From Setophaga petechia (taxonomy: Eukaryota > Chordata > Aves > Passeriformes > Parulidae): a DNA stretch of 64,000 nt. The stretch spans positions 6,999,501 through 7,063,500 of the forward strand of contig JANCRA010000011.1 of the NCBI GenBank assembly GCA_024362935.1, written 5' to 3'. The position numbers and the translations under genes are program-made. Positions 37,561-49,799 of this stretch are shown here, piece by piece. The notes beneath the pieces are model-generated. The model was not told the origin of the DNA. It saw only the letters and a program-made list of their open reading frames with translations, and made no database searches. Every line of letters starts with the position of its first letter. Within the stretch, counting starts at the first letter, position 1.

Positions 37561-40500
37561 AGTTTCAGTTGTACCTTTATAGTTGCAAACTATTATAGAC
37601 TTGCAATTTCCAATACAATGGATGTTTACAGTTTAATTGGCCAAATTCAGTGACTTTCAAGCAACCAGTGAACAGCTCTGCTAGCATTACACAAAAAGTG
37701 ACAAAGTAGGGTAGCAACATATCCTAAGTATAGTCCTAGAATTGGAGACTAAGACATACTTCACTAAAAGCGCATCCCAAAATTTGGCCATGTAATGAAC
37801 GTGACATTGCAAAGAAGGGAAATAATGGTTACATTCCTCTGTAGGGTACCAACTAATATTTTTGAACTTAGAGTTTTGAATTTTCCTCTTTATTTTTTTC
37901 TTCAATTTGTTTTACCCATTTGCCACATTTGCTATCAGATCTTCCACGAATGCAAAATACTAAAATGGATGAGTTGTTAGATGCCATTGTCAATACTTTT
38001 TTGGCTATTTATTGCTGTAGCACAGGAACTGACAAATGGAGTTTACAAGAGCTATTATTATGCTAGCAGTTAGTGAAAGGTTCTGAATGCCAGTTTTGAA
38101 CACTTCAAATTGTTTTGTTTGTGTAAAATTATGGTATCATTTTCTTTTCATTTATATCACTGTTTTCTATTTGCTGTTGTTTAGATGTAGCTGGGACTAT
38201 TTCTTCAAGCAAATAACTAGAAACAACCCCAAACTGTGCATGATATACTGCCTACTATGTCCCCCAAATAATTCTTAAAATCAGTGTTTACTCTTTAATT
38301 ACTTATATCCTAATCATGTTTAAGAATGTTTATATCTCACAGTGCAAAAAAATGATTACATCTGTTTGATTTATACTTCAGAACTTCTGATTATAAGAAA
38401 AAGGCTCTACCTGTTATCTAATAAACAAGGCTCATAACAGCTGATTGTATATTTTACTGATGATGAAACATTAGGATCCACAAAGATTTATTAGGTTTTT
38501 GTCATACTCATGTGACATAACTCATAAAACAACTGTACATATGGCTTTTTGGTGACATTTGGAGGAGTATGAGAAATAAAGGGAAGAGGTTTTTTCATCC
38601 TGAAAACACACATCTTGTGATTAAGTAGTCCGTAACCAGGCATCCATGCATTTAATTATTGTGCACACCTCCTATTTAAATCATCTTCTTGTCTGACAAT
38701 TTTCCTCTCAAGAAATTCTTTTCTTGTAGCTTTGGTTCAGCCTGATTAGCTTCAGAACCTCTGTTAAAAGGGGAAAAAGAAAGACTGTCCATTTCCTTTG
38801 TCAAAAGTTCAGATAATGTCTATATACATCTTTATCACATGTTAATGCCTTCTATATGCTGGAAACTGCTGAAAAAAGAATACTGAATTCCTAGCTGAAT
38901 ACTTCTAAATAAAGGGAACACACTAACCAGGGCCACAAGACTTCTTGTGGTATAAATTAATTCAGTATATCATGATGTTTACTGAATGTTCCTATAGAGC
39001 AGTAAGAAGTGTTAAGACAAATTGCCCCTACTAAAGAAAAAAATCAGTGAAGGATCTCTTTCATTCCATAATCCAACAGCTTTCCAGCATGGTCCAAGCA
39101 TGCATCACAGTGGGTATACAATTGATTCAAGCTACATTTCTTCAACACCAGTGAGAAACCAGAAGTCAAATAGACAAGGCACTATATGCCACAAAGCAAG
39201 TGAGGCCTGGGAAAATGCTCCAGCTGACTCCAGAAGAAATTACAGGGGGCAGGCAGGTACTCTGAGGCAGAAAAACCACACACTGCAAGATAATCCTGAA
39301 AGAAAAACATTATCTTCATATAATGATTTTTTTTTTCTTTTACTGAACAGAAAGAACTCCAGTTATAGATTATAGCTAGAAAGATAGGCAGACTGTAGTT
39401 TATGCATTTTAAACACACATGGGTACATGTGTCATAACCACTTAGGGTAATCTGGTATACTTAAGAACTGTGCCAGATGTCTACTTTGTATGGCTGGGAC
39501 ATTCTTGTTAGGAAGAAGAAAAAGAATTCTGAAACTTGTTAAATCCTCTCAAAAATTGCCTGTCACAACAGCACACTTTCTACCCATCTAAAGCTGTGGT
39601 TTTGGGGTTTTTTCCTAAGTTCAACAGCTTTCTAGTCTTGAACACCCTGGTTTAAGATCCTTCTTCTTGCCTGACATTTCCCTAATAACTTTGCTTTCCC
39701 CCTCTCCTCTTTTCTGGACATCAAACTGTGTATGACAAGTGTCATATGCTTCCTTTGAGGTCCCAAACATATAAGGAAAAAACTACTTGTTTATATCTAA
39801 GTCTATTTGGAGTTAAAGTCATGCAACTCTCTTAATTTCAATATATATATTCAGACTTAAAGTGAAGGTGAAAGAGAAATCACATCAAATCTTCCAAACT
39901 TTTTTCCTGTTTCTTATTTTTTGTATAAATCCTAAGTTCTGCTGTTATTTAAGCTCATATGGAAGGATGAAAAGGCTACTACTGATATCTGGAACTTCCA
40001 TGGAGTAAACACCCAAATTATACCACATTTCAAAAATACAACAGTTTCTTCCCCAAACTTCCATCAGACATTTTATCTTTGTAATTATTTCTAGCTGTCA
40101 TTTCCCAGCTGACTATCTTGACCTTCATCCTATCCAAGACCTCCTAGAAAGAGAAGACTCAAGTGCTGAAATATTTTTGGAATATTTGAGAGTCCATGTC
40201 TCTGAATCCCTTTTATTCACAAATTAAACCTATTTGCCTTATTCGTACAAAATTCTTTCCCTATAATTTGATATTTTTCTTTACATTTCAAAAGCAATAA
40301 AGAGAAAATCTCTGTAAATTTACCAGTTTTGAAAATGAAGCAGTATTTAATTTTTAATAGATCCCACAGAATTTCATTGTCAAAATTAAGAGTACCCCCC
40401 CTACCCACAGAAATGATAGTTCAAAATCTCCTTAAGTGCTTTCAGCCTGAATGTTTACAATTGACGAATTATTCACTCTAAATTAGACTTTGGCTTATCA

Positions 40501-43187
40501 TTAATATCAAAATGATAAAGCAGCACCATAGTGCAGAAACCAGTATCCATACTGATCTCACATTGGAGTAAATCAAAGGAATAAGTCCAGTGTAAAACCA
40601 GAAGGAGAACTAGTCCTTTAAAACTCAAATCTTGTTTGAATTTAATTTTTATTTAACTTGAAGGGATGTAGGAATGTACTTATTTTGAAAACAGATATAA
40701 ACTTTTGTTTGTTTTTTTGATGGTTGGTTTTGTTTTTAATACGAATATCTTAAGTCCCAATTCAGTGATCCAATTTTTTAACAGACTGTGATTAGATTAA
40801 TATTCAAAGTTAAATTCTTTGAGCGATCCTTTCACAGTTATGGGCCCAAATATTCCAAACTGAACTGATGGGCAGACATGAGGCTACTTTTATCCACTGT
40901 TGGAGCAAGTATTAATGAGCTCAGCTCAGCTAAACCATGTCACTTTGTCTACTAGCCTGCTTGATGTCTAACTTGCTCTTTTGCAAGGTAGTGTATTTAT
41001 ATATCTATCACACCCACATGCCACCCCCCTGAGAAAACTGCCTATGTATTTAAGGGTGATTTTTTAAACTAGTTTTTTTGTAACTGAGGTTGATGACATG
41101 AATATCTGTTTCAGCTTTAGCTCCTGAGTGAAATGGAAGAAAACTTTTCATTTACCTTAAGTATTTTACAATTTTTCAAAGGCATTACTATGGCTATAAT
41201 GAATTGTACTTTTCACACTCTGGAGAATGCTGAAAATACAAAAATTTCCAGCTGGATATATTCAGACTAATGACCCATGAACCACCCTGTTTGTACCTGA
41301 GACTGAGCTTGTGCTATCTGTTCATAGCAAGAATATACAGATTCCATAGACTGGAATACAACCAATTGAGCTACTAATTTTTATTCAGTTTTGTAAATTA
41401 ATCTCTGCATTGCTATTTTCACCTTAATCTCTTCAGCTATGGAAAAATGCACTTCACTTCATGAAGAAAAATATTCCCCCAAAGTTTTGTACACTATAAA
41501 GACAAATAGCAATAGAGGAGACAATAATGCAGCCAGTGGTCTAACCAGTTCACTGCAAGGATTGGGTTGTGTCATCTGCCTGTGTCCACAGAAAAGTGTG
41601 ACTCAGTAATGATCCAGAGGCTGAATTATTATAGCTGGAGGGTCCTGAGTTCATACAAACAATCCTAACATTTCAGACAGGGCCAAGATTTGTATGTACA
41701 GAAGACTTTCAATATGGTTTTATATCAGTTTTTCCTTGTGCTTCTCATGGCACTCAGAAGGTTCAGTGAAGAGATTTGTCCCAAAATTAAGTTTATATTT
41801 TTTACTAAGAGTTAGTTTCCACTTGAATCCAATTCCTGAACTATCTTAATTGAACAAATACTTACCCCCCCCAACTTATTAACTATAATCAACAGTAAAA
41901 TATTTTTATCTTTTAAAAACAACATAATACTCAAACTCTCAACAGATGTAATTCACAAATTTCTTATATTTCTCATTCTGTCTTTCTTTTTTTGTCTAAT
42001 GGTAAAGCCAGCAATGAAGTTATTCAGAATAAAGTACTCTTTCAAAAGACAAAGACAGGCAGTTTCTGGCCATCTAATATGCAGAATATCATCTTTGGTT
42101 TATTTCAGGGCATGATCCTTCCCTCTGCCTTAGAATTAATAGCTTCTCTCCCCTATGATTAGACTGAATGAAATAAATACTGTGAGTGGGTCTCTATCAT
42201 GTGTCACTGTATGTGCTTAGTATGCCCCAGGAGTCTATATCAAAAGTGGTATATTTTTGAAAAGTACTAAGAAAGATATCTTAATTCAGGCCTGTGACTT
42301 GATGCTGTCTAACAGGTGCTTGATAATGCTCCAGACTGACTATTACACTGTAATAGCTTTGGGGGTATTACAATATATCACACAGAGCATCTCCATAATA
42401 ATATCTTTATGTCATAATATAGCATTCAAAATTCCCATGCAATATTCTCAGGATATACAAATGACTCATCAAAGTTCACCAATATTTTATCATATTATGT
42501 TATGTCTGTTACTCACTAAACAAAATTTTACACCATGGAATTGGTGTACATTCATAGCCAAATAGAAAATTATTTTTAACATTACATAAAAAGACCCATC
42601 AGAGATGCCTTAAAGAATTTAAGGGCCAGAAGGTAACTGAAATGTAATGAAATAACTCAAAAAAGGTGCATAGTATTGGAAATTAAATTTAAAAATAAAG
42701 ACATATGTGAAGACATTTCAAGCTGACATATAAGGAGCAGGGGCTTTAAATCAGACCAATAAATGAAGATCAATAATAAAAAAATTGGAAAATACAATAT
42801 GGCCACTGCCTAAACTATCAAAAGTACTAATTTTGTTCTATATTCATCAAATCTCTCATAGTATGAGTAGTGAAATGATCCTGAATACATACACATTCTA
42901 ACAGCAACATGGTGGATAGTATTGATCTAAATATCCATCTTCAGTACTGAGCAATTTGCTTCATTTTCTAATAAAGAGCAATGATAATAGCAAAAATATA
43001 TATACAAATTTTAAAAAAAGGAATTATTGCTGAGTATATACTGAAGAAGGAGGTGTGGTTTCACCCCAGGCAGCAACTGCCTACGAACACCTGCTCACTC
43101 CCCTCCCTCCAACAGGAAGAGGAGGCAAATTAGAAAAAGTAAACCCTGTGAGATAAGAATAGCTTCATAACTGAAATAGAGTAAAAT

Positions 43188-43245
43188 GAATAAGAATAAG
43201 AATAAGAATAAGAATAAGAATAAGAATAAGAATAAGAATAAGAAT
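43188..43245. repeat. (GAATAA)n hexanucleotide microsatellite
   Basis: The run is 58 bp of uninterrupted GAATAA units (nearly ten copies). It occupies the place where the LTR has its T/A-rich (TTATTA-like) tract, so it probably grew from that tract by slippage. The two repeat-driven minus-strand frames over it (alternating Leu-Phe or Ser-Tyr) are artefacts. Perfect units suggest recent or ongoing length change. Confidence 0.95.
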
Positions 43246-43593
43246 GTTTTGTTGTTACTATTGTTGTTGCAATGAAAAGGTAGATAACAAAAAGAAAGGC
43301 GAGTAAAACCTGAAAAAGACAAGTGAGACAAATCATGCTCAATCAATTTTATGCTACCTCTGACCAATTCCTGGCCAGTGCCCCAGCAGTGATCAGCATC
43401 TCCCAGACAACTCTCCTCAAGTTTACATACCAGGCATGATACTCTATGTTAGGGAATATCTCTTTGTCCAGATCAGCTCAGCTCTCCTGGCTGTTCTACC
43501 TCAAAACTTCTTGAGCACCTGTTCACTGAGAGAACATGGCAAATTGAAAATTCTTAGACTCAGAAAAAGCACTGTTTGGCAAAAACTGAAACA

Positions 43594-43676
43594 TCACAGA
43601 ATGGCAGAATCACATAATTATCTAGGTTGGAAAAGTCCTATGAGATCATCAAGTTCAACCCATGACTGTGCGTTAG
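43594..43676 (-). mobile_element. CR1 LINE 3'-tail fragment nested in LTR
   Basis: CAGAATGGCAGAATCACATAATTATCTAGG-like text followed by GTTGGAAAAGTCC and GATCATCAAGTTCAACCC is the antisense of the CR1 3' end (positions 43,594-43,663). LTR text resumes further on, up to 43,789. The right border is uncertain by 20-50 bp. CR1 therefore inserted after the LTR was already present. Confidence 0.75.
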
Positions 43677-46399
43677 CAATATTATGCTCAAATTAAATTT
43701 GAGAATAAACTAAAACCAAACAACAAAAACCTATCATTGTATCACCTACAAGGAAAAAAAATGACTGTATACCAGCTGAAACTAGAACAGAGGGAAAAAT
43801 CCTTACACATCTTTAAGGGCTATTTGGAGCAAAAACTGAGCATGTGACTAAGAATACTTTGATTAACATAGCATACTGGGATTTCCATGTTGATAAGGAA
43901 TCAACCCTGGATGGGGCCGGTTACTGAGATCAGTTTTAGTGTCTAACCACTACATCACAGAAAAGCAGACTCATTAAATTTGTAAGTGTAAAAGTACAGG
44001 AAAGCATGAAAGGAAAACTCTACATAGTATCTACTTACTATAGAGATAAATGTATATGTGGACCTAAATGCATAACAGCTATACATAGCTACAATGTTTT
44101 ACAGCAAGTACCTTCAAAATATATGTTTGGCACTGAAAAGATAAACTCTGAATGTTGAATATCTATTTTTACTTATGAATATTATAAAAGCCCAATTTTG
44201 TGAAAGAAATGTTATTTTTAGTGAAGCATTTCCATTCATTACATAATGTATTTTTTCATGGATTCTTTAAGCTTTTTCTGAAGTGCTTGAAACAAGCACA
44301 GCATTTAATTTGAATTACTCTTACACAATTCAAATAATAAGATAAATGTATTATAGTTTATTTATGCATTACTGTATGCTTGTATGCATTAAATTCAATT
44401 TCATGTTGGCCAGCAGTACATCTGGTCAGTTTCAGAGCATCTGGTTGCATTGATAAATGTACAGTTGTACAAGATAGGATGGTCTTAGGTGACTAATTTT
44501 GTTTGTTATTTTGTAGTCATTATGGCTATTCCAAATCTTTGATGTGCTTTTCAGTTACATGCAAGCGCAAGACCTTAGGATATAATAATAATAATCATGT
44601 TATCAATGAAAAAAGAGTCTCTTTTCGTTCAAACACAGAATTCCCCAAGGAAATCATACTGGTCTAACAGTTAAACTGTGCAGTATTCTGTACTGATCTG
44701 TGCAATTTAAGCACTAAATATCCAGAAATAGGTGTACATATGTGATATTAGAATATGGCTTGCTATACATGCATATATTTCAGAATAAATTACTGAAATC
44801 ATATGAAAGCAGGAATTCCTTGAAAACTCTGATTTTATCCTCTCTCACTATTTAGTGATGTTTTAGACAACTTATATACTGTATTTGGAGGAACAAGATA
44901 AAAGCTTCTGCCAGTTATTTCAGGGTAGGGGGGATTTGGAATATAGATAGGAGCACTTTCTTCCACTCTCATGCAATTACATAGGCAGAAAGAGGGAAAA
45001 GCTGGACATGATGAGATTAAATTGCAGTTGCCCATTAAGAATTTAACACATTTTTAAATAAGGAAAAATTAGATCAAGGAAGAAATTCTTTGGTAGTGCT
45101 GATTAGATCACAAATAGAAAGTACATATAGCACTTATGAATTTAACAGAAAAAGAACATGAAAATATGCAAAAGAAATTGACTGGACAATTAACTTCAGA
45201 ACAAAAATTGTTAGAAAGTGGTTTCAATTAAAGGAAAACCTTAAATATAAAAAACTCCCATCTAATATAGCATTTAACTTATCTAAAAGCTTTTGTATCT
45301 TTTAGCATATTTCAGCTCTTTTGTCACTTGCTGCTCAAATAAATTACCTATGAATAAAACAGCAGAAAGTATTTTCAAGCAGGTTTGAGGTTCACTGGAA
45401 GAATTATTTGGTCAGAAACACACCAACTGTGCCTACAGAGAGTCAAAGACAATTTAGTCCACATGCACAGATGTCAGTCTCTTATTTCTTCTCCTGAGCA
45501 ATGAAATATACCTGACACTGCAACATGTATAAATGGAACACTATATATACTTCTGTATGTGTAACAAATGGTAACCATAAATTTCTGTATTATTAAATTA
45601 TTCTAATCTTTATCCAAAAATGCCATTTACTTCTGGGATCAGCCAGTTTCAGTGCTCTCATTCATCTAGAAAAATTAAGAGGAAACTTTAGTAATTGCCT
45701 AAGAGTTTACCCATTTTATCATCATTAAGAGACACTCACTACAGCAAGGAACCCTAATGGTTCTAACAAGCTCCCATGGGGAGGATCAAAGCCAGTTTAA
45801 ACAGGGTAGATTGCACAAAAAGAGGCAGACAAAGAGTCCAGGGGGGCATATAGATGACTAGGAGAGTAGAAAGGAGAGTAGAAGTTGTTTTATATTAAAT
45901 TGGAAGGAAACAAACCTAAAGTACAAGTACATTTTGTGTGGTTACACTAATATTTCCCTAAGCCTCATAAAAGCTACAGAGCCACTGTCAAGATATTGCT
46001 GGATTAAAGGCAAAAACCCCTTCTCAGAGGCAAGATACGTTAGCTCACAACCAGAACCATGCTAATGTTGCCACAGAAACATGCCCCAGAAAAATCACCA
46101 TGGACAGAACTAACTCATATTTACCATCCATGCACAATTCAAGCAAGGTGCCACATTTGCTTGCACTGAAATCTGAGTTTATAAGAGATTAAATGCACAC
46201 ATACAGGAGGTTTAAAAAAATCCTTTCCTCATCCCCCATCACAAATTGCAATGCCTGATTCAAACTGCTAAATGAAAAGACTGATGGACAGCCTCTCAGG
46301 TCCCTGAAAGTGAAGCACAGGTGCACAGAAGGCTGCAGGGCTGTACGTGGTTGGCATACATAGAGAAATACACTCGAGTTTGCTCTGGGAATCACAGGA

Positions 46400-46610
46400 T
46401 GACAGGATATTCCCCTGAGGTGTGTAATGGAGAGATGGCTCTTCCTGGAGACTGCTGTCTCAGAAATTGTAAAGAATACAGCAGTGCAGCTGTTACGTAA
46501 CAGTGGCAGTGGCTCTCTGGGCAGGCGGCGTCCCCTGGAACACAGCTTCTGCAATTTATTTTTGTCAGCCAAATTACAATAGAGTGTTGAGCTGCTGGAG
46601 TCTACCCAGG
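46400..46610. other. Candidate regulatory or conserved element around D-box
   Basis: This stretch is GC-richer than its surroundings and contains the 14-bp palindrome CTGTTACGTAACAG, a CAGCTG E-box-like core and GGCAGGCGGCG, followed by TCAGCCAAATTACAATAG. No repeat family matches. The overlapping long minus frame may simply reflect its lower stop-codon density. Confidence 0.22.
46492..46501. promoter_or_regulatory. Perfect PAR-bZIP / NFIL3 D-box (GTTACGTAAC)
   Basis: The site matches the RTTAYGTAAY consensus of DBP, TEF, HLF and NFIL3 at all positions and sits in a 14-bp perfect palindrome (46,490-46,503). It contains a retained CpG. These factors drive circadian output in vertebrates. Binding here is inferred from the motif alone. 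Confidence 0.35.
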
Positions 46611-47773
46611 CTGAGCAAATATGAATGAAAGGTGTGAGCATGGCAGTCACCAAAAATTTTAAAATAATGTGATATATCATCACAGCGTCCTAAGTCCTGC
46701 AGTTTCACGGGTGACATCCCAAGAAGTCAAAGTAGTCACAGTTCTTTATGCACGCACATAGATGAATCTTAAGACAGGGATCCATAAAAAATAGATTGTT
46801 AATGGAAAATTTGCTTAAATCTGTTAGTGTGAAATGAGAAATTAAAGGGCAAGGCCCAAATCTCCCTTTCCCTCAAAGTAGGGTTGAAGTAGACTGAAGT
46901 ATTGTGGGTTGGAAGTAGGCATTTTTTTCTACTTGCAGTTGCCTGCAAAAAAAGCTTCTTCTGGAGCTTGGCAGGTATGAACGATGCCCTCCTCCTAAAC
47001 TACTGCAGAAAGAGAAGATTGCTATATATGGACAGGCTAATACCTGCTTCCCCTGGCAAGTCATCTCTTCTGGCCTGTTAGGACTGCAAATGACACAGAG
47101 TACCTACACCCACAGCTCTTAATTGTAGGTGAGTGCTCTGATCACAGGACAGTCTCACACAGTATTCTGCTGCTTGTTGTTATTGAAACTATTTCACTAT
47201 ACAGAAAAATTCAATATTCATTAAGCCAGAGAGAAGTAAAAAAATAAAGGAAGTGATATGTATCTGCAATAGGGAAGTTTATATTCCAGTCCCCATTTTG
47301 GTTTAAAAATCTCATTCCAAATGAAATAGTCTCACTAGAAGAATTGGAAAATTGGAAAGAGCTACCTTAAAATGCCCTGCATTTTCAATACTCTCCAGGA
47401 AGGTAAGTGGAGAATCAAGTTCTTCTAGGCAGAATGAAAAATTAAAATTGGACCTCATATATTCAAGGTGATGGCTTTAACTGAAAAGCATCTGCTTAGA
47501 CATGGTGAGTATTTTTACTTTTTTAGATGTATTTTACTTACCATTCTGTTGCTTTCTGTTAGCCCCAGAAAGGCTATGTGAAATTTGAAAAATACTTTTA
47601 GGGGGAATGGAAAATGGGAAACCAGATGCGGTGAAAATTGGAGCAAGTTCACCTTAAACATCAGTGGTAGTATGCTCTTGATGACACGGAAGATTTCACC
47701 TTAACTGATGCATTGTTTCAGAAATACTTGATGGAATAGTACTTCTGTTTGGACTCTGGATATTCAGTATAAG

Positions 47774-47832
47774 CCAGAGAGGGACTTTTCTGGTTTTTTT
47801 TCCAGAGAGGGACTTTTCTTGGGGTTTTTTTC
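47774..47832. repeat. 28-bp tandem duplication
   Basis: CCAGAGAGGGACTTTTCT occurs exactly at 47,774-47,791 and again at 47,802-47,819. Each copy is followed by a G-then-T tract of slightly different length. This is a local duplication, with the T tract the likely slippage point. Confidence 0.9.
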
Positions 47833-49257
47833 CAATTTGAATTCTGTCTTGAAAAAAACCAAAACAGATGACAAGATTTTGGTCAAAGATTATCAAGAGC
47901 TGAGAACACAAATATTTGCTGGATAGTTTTGGTTCCTAAAGTCTAGATGTTTGGTATTAAAAATAACTTTTAACTCTTTCTAAAGAGATGCTAAAGAAAA
48001 CCTAAGAGAGTAGCATTGTCAGTTGCAGGAAACTGTAAAATAAGACCCTGAACAAATACTCTGTATGTGTCATACCAGAAGAAATTAAGGGAATGAATGT
48101 ACATGTCTATTAGAATGTTTTATGTAAGACAAAATTAATCTCCATGCAATTAAAAAATCCAGGATGAAGACCTGTGATTCTGTTTGCTGTAATAATTTTT
48201 TCATATTTTTATTGCTTATTGTTCCTCACAGAATTCATTTCTCCATGTACAATCGCTATTATTTCTATGATGTAATCACGGGAGAGCTCTAGACATCAGC
48301 CACGAAAGAATAGAGTGGATCATTCAGGCCTTAATTTTTTAGTCTGGTTTCTCTTCCCCATGTCACTTCACACCACTAAATATTGCTGCTTCATCAGTTG
48401 CTTGCATGTGGAAACACCCATGTACACTCAAGTATATTCCATATATCTCTCCCACTACTAATTCTGTCACAAAAAATCCTCAACCTAGAGGGCTGTTTCA
48501 AAATTATTGGGAAAAGCTACAAGAAAGAATTATAAGCAAACAGCAAAATATACCACACCAAAAGATTCATGTCTTAGGTTGGGAAATGTTTACAAGTTTT
48601 GTCTATACAACTAAGCCAAGAAAAATGTCCTAGCAGAAATATGGTTTAGACAAGCAAGATAAATAACTTACTACAACCAAAAAAAAAGTCACAAGTTTTT
48701 GTTAAAAAAAAAGTCTGAAATGTAGCATGAAGATTTTCATTTGTACACAATTCTTACTAAAGGGAAGCAGGATCCCTGTGAAGGACAGGAGTCATGGTCT
48801 CACCATGGTCTTCTATAGATGACAGGCACAAGACAGGGCCTGAGCATTAAGGGCAATTTTCCCTTCATGGAGTGAATGTTTCCATGAAAATCAACATCAG
48901 AATTTAACTCATCAAACACTTTAATATTTAGTACAGGTTTACCAAGATATTAGCCTTATTGAATGAGGCTACCTAAACACTCTTAAAATTCAGCCTGTGC
49001 ATTGCAAGGATTACTGACTAATACTGTTCAAGACAGAGCTTCCCCAGAGAGAGATATGCTCTGAGGAAATCCAAGTGACACGCAAAGCTGAAAAGCACTC
49101 CATTTCTTGATTTTATGCACTATTCTAACATTCTAATGTATTTTAAACATTTTCTAGTATACATTAAAATGCGACTAACCAAAAGAGTGTTTACAAATAT
49201 GAAAATAGGGCAAGATTGTTCTCATTATGGGATTTGAAATAACAAAACTAGAACTTA

Positions 49258-49645
49258 CAGGTAGGGCCTGAAGAGTACCACCAGCCCCCCCTGTCCCTGC
49301 CCAGTCCCCTGGTCAAAATCCAGGACCCCACATCTGACTCAGGGCCATCAGTTCCCAGTCCAGTGACGCAGCAAGGCTGGACTCACTCCCCACAGCCTGG
49401 CCTGCCTCTGAGCCAGGCCCATCTGCAGGACCACATCTCATCCCTGCCTAGGCCTCTCCCCATCTCCAGGGAAGCTCCCAAAGCATGGGCACAGGTTATA
49501 TGTCTGCCCTGATCCTGACTGGGGTGGTAGGAAGGGGCAAGCTATCAGTCCCTTACCTGCCCTCCCACAGGAAGCTCCCACTGCTCCTGGATTCCTTGGC
49601 AGTCACAGTCCCGAATATTGCCCTGACTCCACCATCTCAATCAAA
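49258..49645. other. GC-rich, C-strand-biased island of unknown origin
   Basis: G+C is about 60 percent by eye, against about one third around it, and the plus strand is strongly C-rich. Only about two CpGs are visible, so it is not an unmethylated CpG island. GAAGCTCCCA recurs near 49,471 and 49,571. All three plus frames are broken by stops. An old GC-rich repeat (for example an LTR not recognised here) or a processed-transcript relic would fit. I cannot name it. Confidence 0.5.
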
Positions 49646-49753
49646 ATGTCCCTAGTCTGATTAAATACCAAAACTAAAACCTTCCAAAAATTCTTTGCAA
49701 TCCTCTACTGCTGCCTCCTTTAGATCAGCTGTAGCCTGCACACGGTTCAAGCA

Positions 49754-49799
49754 CATAGTGAAATGAGGCAATTGTTCATAGTGAAATGAGGCAATTATT
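49754..49799. repeat. 23-bp tandem duplication
   Basis: CATAGTGAAATGAGGCAATT occurs at 49,754 and again at 49,777. The two adjacent 23-bp copies differ only near their ends (GTT against ATT). Likely a recent duplication. Confidence 0.92.

Larger units (their letters stand above)
34847..43053. other. Unique AT-rich non-coding DNA
   Basis: No gene is supported. An alternating purine-pyrimidine stretch lies at 34,960-35,085. Conserved-looking blocks lie near 36,640-36,840 and 37,330-37,560. Short hairpins such as CAAGAAA-TTCT-TTTCTTG (38,709-38,726) and an 8-C run near 41,865 are minor. The 117-codon plus frame at 39,022-39,375 has no recognisable domain and overlaps a minus frame. Confidence 0.65.
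43054..43789 (-). mobile_element. Solo ERVL-like LTR, interrupted by CR1
   Basis: Read on the minus strand, the LTR begins at 43,789 (TGTTCTAGTTTCAGCTGG) and ends at 43,054 (CTGGGGTGAAACCACA), so it has the TG...CA ends of a retroviral LTR. Landmarks of the avian ERVL-type LTR run the whole length, including the counterpart of the TATA region near 43,420-43,435 and the terminal AGTTGCTGCCTGGGGTG. A 4-bp direct repeat, GAGG, flanks it (43,050-43,053 and 43,790-43,793), and no viral interior adjoins, which fits a solo LTR left by recombination. A CR1 fragment splits the U3 part, and a microsatellite has expanded in the downstream part. It is about 650 bp without the CR1 insert. Confidence 0.85.

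Noticed and set aside
43095..43367. Minus-strand frames of 90 and 70 codons with alternating Leu-Phe or Ser-Tyr
   Set aside because: They are read through the GAATAA microsatellite inside the LTR; the repeat has no stop in two frames, which explains their length.
43891..43905. 15-base match (TTGATAAGGAATCAA) to the antisense of the LTR fragment at 19,931-19,945
   Set aside because: A single 15-mer shared between two places is expected by chance in 64 kb, and the flanks do not match.
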